Shown piece after piece: positions 58,565 to 64,000 of a stretch of 64,000 nt of DNA; the stretch's first letter is position 1; every line of letters begins with the position of its first letter. The position numbers and the translations under genes are program-made. Where the stretch lies: contig VCMS01000031.1 of assembly GCA_022539475.1 (NCBI GenBank), positions 62,001 to 126,000 of the forward strand, given 5' to 3'. Source of the stretch: Gracilaria domingensis. Its lineage: Eukaryota > Rhodophyta > Florideophyceae > Gracilariales > Gracilariaceae. Below the pieces are notes generated by a model. It made no database searches. It was given only the letters and a program-made list of their open reading frames with translations, and had not been told where the DNA came from.

Positions 58565-60155
58565 GGGTTAATGTTATCGTAGGGGTTTACTGTTTTGTCT
58601 CAAGTTGATTTTGGCCAAACCTTCGCACACGTCTCAGAGATGTTGTACGTCTTGGGGCAGAAAGAATACGCGATGCGAAAGTATGAACTGCAAAACGAGG
58701 TTTGCAGTTCTTTGGCGTAGCCAGAGTGTTCTCAGTGGGTCGACTGAGCATGAAGGCGAGCTCTGCTTGGTGCAGTTCCAGGGAGTGCAACATATTCTTC
58801 CATTTTCGAACCGTCCTCGAGATGATTGAGGGACGCAATGAGGGAGGAAAGGAAGAGCAGTAGAAGGTTCACCTTGGCATGCGCGATTTGAATTCTTCAG
58901 TTTGATCTCGTCAATTGCTGTAACGTAAAGGTGAGTCTATCCGTCGTTTGGGGAGCAAAGGGATGTAGAGAACAATGCAAGGCTATAGATACTGCCCAAG
59001 GTACGAAACAGCGCCATATGTATCACCTTCGATGTTCTGGGTTGCTGGGTGCTGGAAAGTGCCCAATCAGATGCAGACTGTATCAAGATTCTTATGCTTT
59101 CCGCCGGAGCAAAGTAGCAGAAGATTCACGCAGCCAAGTCCTTCGCCGTTACCGTAATATCTGCCTTTCTCTACAAACATCTGCATCGGTTTGATTTGCG
59201 TTGGCCCGCAGTCATTGTCTAGATCAAGGATACCTAGAAATATCCAAGCGAAGTCAAGTATCCAAGGTGGACGTGGTGTCGGTTGCATCACTTCACGGTC
59301 ACCCTCAGCGGTTAGGAATTGCCGGAGAAAGCGTCACCCTCACTTTTTCGAATACCCGAGTGAGCCATGACGTGTGCCGCGGCAGAGCTAACAGAGGAAC
59401 AGACGCATCTACTTCTCACGGAATGGACGTGGCTCTCGGTTAACGTGACACGCCTGGAGTTCAATTTTGAATGAAACTGGTTATGTTGCTACGGCGCATG
59501 ATCTTCCCCGTCGACTCGATGGAATTGGGGGCTTTCCTCGGCGTTGCGGAGTGTCAGTTTGCAAGAAAAAAAAGATCGTGAGTAGCCATCACGCTGATAC
59601 TTGGAAGCGGAAATGAAGAGATTCGAAGTGCTCAGGAGCAGCCAAGGGACGCCGAGGACGCAGACAGAGACGTTGGCAACAGACGCCGTGGTGAGAATCT
59701 ACGGCACAAATAGCTCGAGGTATCTTTGTGAGATATTATGCAGCTCGGCAGTCTCTTCTGTCGGTAACGTTTGCTTCACGATCTGAGCCTCCCTGAAACG
59801 GTGCATCGTACTCATTCACGTGCGTCTAACGTCGAGCCGGTTGTTTTTTGCTGTTGATATGTAGATGGACGTGTTCTCACTGTTAGTGTGGCTGCCCGTG
59901 GGCATACTCTTTCTACTCTGTTGGCAAACAATCAGCAGCAAACAATCAGCAGCAGCCCTTTCGCTGCTGAGTACCGCTTTGTTCTCGGCAATATATATCG
60001 GCCATCGCAGTCTGAGGACGGAGACTGAATTTTGTGCGTGGTGGCCTGCCGTCTCTTAAGAAGCAGCTAAGAAACTGCTCCTGTCCCTTCGCTCCTCACA
60101 TGAACTGATCTGATTCCAAGTATTCCGCCAAGGAGAACAAGTACGTTTCGGAATC
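58565..60155. other. Intergenic, one possible small ORF
   Basis: Apart from the small frame at 59865-60059, nothing is supported. A 14-bp unit AACAATCAGCAGCA is doubled at about 59929-59955 within it. Confidence 0.45.
59865..60059 (+). CDS. Possible small membrane protein
   Basis: 64 residues from an ATG, with two hydrophobic stretches (LLVWLPVGILFLLCW and AALSLLSTALFSAIYIG) separated by a short polar turn. No family recognised. It ends 96 bp before the zinc-finger gene start, so it could equally be leader sequence of that gene. The only evidence is its hydrophobic pattern and ATG start. Confidence 0.3.
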   Translation: MDVFSLLVWLPVGILFLLCWQTISSKQSAAALSLLSTALFSAIYIGHRSLRTETEFCAWWPAVS

Positions 60156-61080
60156 ATGAATAGAATGCATCATCTTCAGCAGCACCCTGAGCTCCAAGCA
60201 GCTCTCCAGTCTTCAAGTTCTCGCCCAACTGCCGGGAACGTATGTCCGGTCTGTCATAAGGTACGTGTTTAAACTGAGTTCATCATCACATCCTCGCCTA
60301 GAAAAACGTTTACTGACCAAGTCAATTGTCGTACTTTTGCTCGGTCTGTTAACAACAAAGGCGTTTGACCGTATGTATAACCTGAAGGTTCACTTTCGAA
60401 AACATACTGGAGAGACGCCGTACACATGTCCTGTTCACAACTGCTCAAAACAGTTTCGATGGAGAAGTTCTATGGCGCATCACGTGAGGGCGCACCATGA
60501 TGCGAGTGAGACAGCGGGGGTGAGCCTTCGGACGTCGAACGATGGGCATGGGAACAAGGGAAGTGCCAGAGCTCAGAACGCTGCGGTCGTACAACAGCCA
60601 GTGCGCCCCACGGCTTCCATTTCACGCGCACTAGGCATTCAGAAACCGCAGCGCAAAAGAGCTCCAAGAGCCTCAAAAGTCGCAAAGAAACGAGACGCTT
60701 TGAAATCCACTGTGGAGTTGAACGACTCTGTTGTTGAATCGTACGCCGAACCGGACTCCACCCCCCTGCTCACAATCTCCGCTGATCCGCTCAAACTCGG
60801 CGACGAGTGTGACTCGAATGAGGCCGAACTTCTCTGTGTTCTCCCCGATGTCTTGTCCGGGGATACTGATGTCTTGGATGATGTGGATGAGATGTGCTCC
60901 TCTGTTCCCTCTACGTTTGCAGAAGACCCGCTGGAAGATTCTGCAGATGTGACGCTTTTCCTGGTGTCCGGACCGGATGATGCTGCGAACGCGGAACTCG
61001 ACGCCCTCGATCGAGATGCATTTCTGAAAGCGGCTGTGGAAGCGACAAACCTCCCACTGAACGAATATGCCTTGATGTGA
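60156..61080 (+). CDS. C2H2 zinc-finger protein, one intron
   Basis: Two exons, 60156-60260 and 60361-61080, encode 274 residues. Splicing joins CPVCHK to AFDRMYNL and so completes the first C2H2 finger (C-x2-C-x12-H-x3-H). The second finger follows after the linker TGETPY (CPVHNCSKQFRWRSSMAHH, C-x4-C-x12-H-x3-H). The linker is the classic TGE-x-P type, indicating DNA binding. The middle is basic (QKPQRKRAPRASKVAKK, nuclear signal) and the C-terminal 110 residues are strongly acidic with bulky residues (LPDVLSGDTDVLDDVDEM), like an activation domain. Likely a transcription factor. Without the splice the first finger lacks its cysteines. Confidence 0.8.
60261..60360 (+). other. Spliceosomal intron, 100 bp
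   Basis: Begins GTACGTGTTT and ends AACAAAG, phase 0, with branch-point-like TACTGAC and GTTAAC. Removing it rebuilds a perfect zinc finger across the join. Confidence 0.8.
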
Positions 61081-61761
61081 CGAAGTCCAGAAAGGCCAAG
61101 AATACGCTTCTGCTCCACGACATGTACCGCTCTTCTGGCCGGGAATGCTAACTTACCCGCTAACACATATGCTGCGGTTCTCAACCAACTGCAACACTCC
61201 ATCGGTGGACGATTCCTGCTTTTGCGCAAAACGGTTGGATTTGTCATATATGGTAGAGGTTGTCCGAACTTGGGTTCTCGGAATGAACATGTCGTGGAGC
61301 TTCGTTTGTCAATCCTGCCTTGTGTCGGAGCTTGGAACGTCAACTTTTATGATTTCACCTTCACGATGGTCTGTGTCCAAGGTCTTTCTAACTTTTGCTT
61401 CAAGGAAAGCGTGCACAGTATCTTTTTTTCTCTAACTTGACAAAAACCTTCATAGACTACTGTACGGAAGCACAGATTTGCGTGAGCATCAGTAGCCGGG
61501 TGCTACTTTTCGATATACCTCTTATCGCTTGTAAATCTGTTTATCACTAAAAGTGTGCTGTTACAACAATTCAACGTCAGCCAATTCAGTGCACGGAGAA
61601 CCCCACGGGGAGCGTCTCTTTGACGATAGATGCTCACAGAGGGCCGGGAGTAAGTTTGCGCGTGACACGAAGGCGTGCCAGAAAAAAGAGTGGGGGGGTG
61701 GGGAGTGCAGGGTCGATGAGAGGGGGTATTACATATGTTGGTTTAAATAGAGAAGACAGTG
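61081..61761. other. Intergenic, nothing recognised
   Basis: Separates the ends of the convergent zinc-finger and DBP5 genes. No domain-bearing frame. Confidence 0.5.
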
Positions 61762-63117
61762 TCACAGATTTTGGATTCTTTCGGAAAGTTGTTCAACATC
61801 TGTAACCTTTTCAATCGTCTTGGAGTAGTAAGTTTCCAGCTCCTTGAGAATGGCTTTTGTGCGGTCATCGAACACAAAGTTGATGGCAACTCCTTTGCGC
61901 CCAAAGCGTCCCGTGCGGCCGATTCGATGCAAGTACGTCTCGGGGTCTGCCTGCGTGCCATACCTGTCGGTGGGCAGATCGTAGTTGATGACGGCATTGA
62001 CTGCCAGCACATCGACGCCGCGACTGAGCACGTTGGTGGTGATGAGTACGCGCGTGGTTCCAGCGCGAAATTCGTCAATGACGCGGTCCCTCTCCTCGGG
62101 CGTCATGTCGCCACCGTACAGCACCGACACGGTATGTCCGTCGTTCCTCAGCCGTTGCGTGAGCGAGTGGGCCTCATGTCTGGTGCGCACAAAGATGATG
62201 CTCTGCCCCAGCGCAAGCAACGCGTAAATGTCGGACAGAATGGTGAAGCGCTCCTCCTTGTTGCCCGTGTCAATGTAGTACTGTTTGACCTTGTCAAGCG
62301 ACAAGGTCTCTCGTTTAATCGTAATCTGGTTGGCGTTGGGGGCGAGTTTGGTGGCCAGCCTCCGCACGGCGTCCTTGTACGTGGCGGAAAACAGCAGCAC
62401 CTGCACGTCCCTCGGCAGGTTGCGCTTGATCCGGATGGTCTGATCGCCCATGCCCTGCAGATCGACCATCTCGTCGGCCTCGTCCAGCACGAGAATCCTG
62501 ACGGAGGAGGTGGTGAACTTGCGCTTCTTGATAAACTCCATGACCTTTCCGGGCGTGCCGACCAGAATGTGCTCGCGAATGACGCCCGAGCTGGCGGCGG
62601 CGCAGTTTTGGCGGCGCTCCTCCTCGGTGGCCTTGATGGCGAGCGCGGCGGTGGCGCGCGTGAACTTGCCCAGCGAGATGATGACGTCGCGAATCTGGCG
62701 CGCCAGCTCCCTGGTGGGCACGAGGCACAGCGCCTGCGTGGTGTGGGCGTCGGTGTCGACGCGCGACAGCATGCCCAGCACGAAGGAGGCGGTTTTGCCC
62801 GAGCCGTTGTGCGCCTGCGCGATGAGGTTCTTGTACTCGCCGTTGGCGGGCAGAATCATGGGCAGGCTGGTGGCCTGGATCTTGGAGGGCTTGGAGAACT
62901 TCATGTGGTAGATGCCCTTCATGAGCTGCTCGGACAGGCCGAGCTGCTCGAAGGTGTTTGCCGAGTAGTAGGGCGTGGACGGGTCGGCCTGCAGCACCTG
63001 GATGCGCGACGTCTCGTCGCCCGGGTCGATGCCGGACAGCAGCTCGGGGGCGACGGAGAGCGAGAGCTCGTCGGCGCCGCCCTCGTCGGCCCAGTCCTCC
63101 TCCTCGCGCGGCGGGCG

Positions 63118-63158
<41 letters not shown>

Positions 63159-63258
63159 TGGAGGCCTTCTCGCCGGAGGGGTCGTCCGTGAGGTGGTGCG
63201 CCGGATCGGAGGGCGGGGGGGACGCCGCGTCGGCGGCGTGGCTGGGCTCGGTAGCCAT
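61762..63258 (-). CDS. DBP5: DEAD-box RNA helicase DBP5 (DDX19/LOS4)
   Basis: 498 residues, intact. Dbp5 remodels mRNPs at the cytoplasmic face of the nuclear pore during mRNA export. After an acidic, Ala-Pro-repeat N-terminus (about 100 residues), the helicase motifs come in order: Q-motif region (KPSKIQATSLPMIL), motif I AHNGSGKTASFVLGML, Ia PTRELARQI, Ib GTPGKVMEF, II VLDEADEMVD, III FSATYKDAV, then domain 2 with IIFVRTRHEAHSLTQRL, TTNVLSRGVDV and HRIGRTGRFGRKGVAINFV. The AHNGSGKT form and FVLGMLSRVD match plant LOS4 rather than animal or fungal Dbp5. The start lies 190 bp from the divergent TRM112 start. The opposite strand is also open over most of this gene by composition only. Confidence 0.97.
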
Positions 63259-63447
63259 GGGGCGGGGGGCGGAAGGCGGGGGGAAGGCGGGGGAGGCGGG
63301 GGAGGGGGGCTATGTCGAGGGCGCTATAGGGTGGGGGGAGGGAGCGCGGCTGGAGGGGGCGGGTGCGGCGGCAGCGAGAGAGCGATTAAAAAAAAGCAGC
63401 GGCGGCGGCGGCGGTGGCGGGCGCGGCGGCGAGGCGCACGACGGACG
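63259..63447. promoter_or_regulatory. Shared divergent promoter DBP5/TRM112
   Basis: 189 bp between start codons, G- and C-run rich, no TATA box. Confidence 0.4.
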
Positions 63448-63969
63448 ATGCGGCTGCTGACGCACAACATGCTGCAATGCCCGCGCACGCGCGCGCACCC
63501 GCTGACGCTGCGCGCCGAGACGGTGGACGACGTGACGGTGCCGTTCTCGCTGCCGTTCATCCGGCGCATGCTGCCGCGGCTGCACTGGGCGGCGTTCGTG
63601 GCGGCGGCGGCGCAGCTGCCGGACGCGGCCGCGCTGGCGGCGCTGCCGGCGGCCGCGCCGGACGCGGCCGCGCTGGACGACGCGACGGCGCGCGCCATCC
63701 ACCGGCTGCTGCTGGAGTGGCACGTGGTGGACGGCTCGCTGCACGCGGCCGGCGGCGTGCGCTACGCCGTGCGCAACGGCGTGCCCAACCTGGTGCTCAC
63801 CGAGGTGGCGCGCGGCGGCGGCGGCGGCGGCGCCGACGATGAGCGCGGCGGCGACGGCGACGGCGACGGCGACGACGAGCGCGGCGGCGGCGACGGCGCC
63901 GGCGCCGACGGCGCCGGCGCCGACGGCGCCGGCGCCGACGCGCACATGCGAGAGAGAGACGCAATATAA
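63448..63969 (+). CDS. TRM112: TRM112, methyltransferase activator
   Basis: 173 residues from ATG 63448. TRM112 is a small zinc-type partner that stabilises and activates methyltransferases acting on tRNA (Trm9, Trm11), rRNA (Bud23) and release factor (Mtq2). The family N-terminus MRLLTHNMLQCP is perfect, followed by PFIRRMLPRLHWAAFVAAAA, the helical LLEWHVVDGSLHA and the C-terminal VRYAVRNGVPNLVLTEV. Usual length is about 120-135; here a Gly/Asp-rich tail of about 40 residues is added, with a GAGAD unit repeated three times (15-bp DNA repeat). The second zinc-ligand cysteine pair is not obvious, as in several eukaryotic members. A TATAAATAAAG sequence follows at the stop, with a possible AATAAA poly(A) signal. 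Confidence 0.93.
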   Translation: MRLLTHNMLQCPRTRAHPLTLRAETVDDVTVPFSLPFIRRMLPRLHWAAFVAAAAQLPDAAALAALPAAAPDAAALDDATARAIHRLLLEWHVVDGSLHAAGGVRYAVRNGVPNLVLTEVARGGGGGGADDERGGDGDGDGDDERGGGDGAGADGAGADGAGADAHMRERDAI

Positions 63970-64000
63970 ATAAAGCAACGCCACCGCCACCATCTTCGAT

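Noticed and set aside
61759-63969. 736-codon plus-strand frame across DBP5 and TRM112
   Set aside because: Its first two-thirds is the antisense of an unmistakable helicase. Only its in-phase end, TRM112 from 63448, is real.
1-64000. CRISPR array, bacterial operons, ribosomal RNA genes
   Set aside because: No regularly spaced identical repeats with unique spacers, no Shine-Dalgarno-led gene strings and no rRNA-like segment were seen. Gene content is eukaryotic.

Overview
This is nuclear DNA from an intron-poor eukaryote, most likely an alga with a primary plastid and plausibly a red alga. The Dbp5-type helicase has the plant (LOS4-like) Walker A form AHNGSGKT. The uroporphyrinogen-III methyltransferase begins with an MAFV-type leader that looks like a red-algal plastid transit peptide. 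Only one spliceosomal intron is convincing (100 bp, GT..AG, in a zinc-finger gene). The species itself cannot be fixed from the sequence alone.

Layout. 1-15 kb is mostly lineage-specific or decayed: a hypothetical gene, an ankyrin-repeat ruin, two predicted membrane proteins, a small secreted cysteine-rich peptide with a clear TATA box, and a GRDP-like pseudogene. At 15.7-17.2 kb lies an unrecognised 490-residue protein, followed by a run of stem-loops and a truncated LINE tail. 18.7-26 kb holds a family of secreted von Willebrand A (VWA) proteins. Two of them form an inverted duplication, and one of these is split by a fresh LINE with a perfect 12-bp target-site duplication. 26-30 kb has a tRNA-derived SINE (second copy near 6.2 kb) and a GNAT acetyltransferase. 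30.7-31.9 kb is SUMT, for siroheme synthesis. 33.5-36.9 kb holds a PIF/Harbinger transposase convergent with a SAP-domain protein. 37.9-42 kb has a methyltransferase, a small basic protein and a membrane glycoprotein.

43-64 kb is a conserved housekeeping block: RPN1, a copine-like C2 protein, a CSC1/OSCA channel, a Frag1/DRAM-like membrane protein, a Bet1-like SNARE, a tyrosine phosphatase, a BTB-BACK-MATH protein, a W-R repeat protein, a C2H2 zinc-finger protein, DBP5 and TRM112. Genes are packed tightly here: divergent start codons lie 185-230 bp apart, and one convergent pair shares a CTAG as overlapping stop codons. Much of this block is extremely GC-rich at third codon positions, whereas the lineage-specific genes are much less so.

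Four conserved genes (SUMT, GNAT, CSC1-like, DRAM-like) each carry one apparent single-base frame break, two of them at C or G runs. Assembly indels are therefore as likely as true decay. The most interesting candidate is the 671-residue protein at 56.5-58.6 kb. It is predicted to be mostly disordered, has about nine W-R/K-x-x-A type repeats and a possible N-terminal targeting leader, and resembles in outline the Rubisco linker proteins of algal pyrenoids, although it is acidic.
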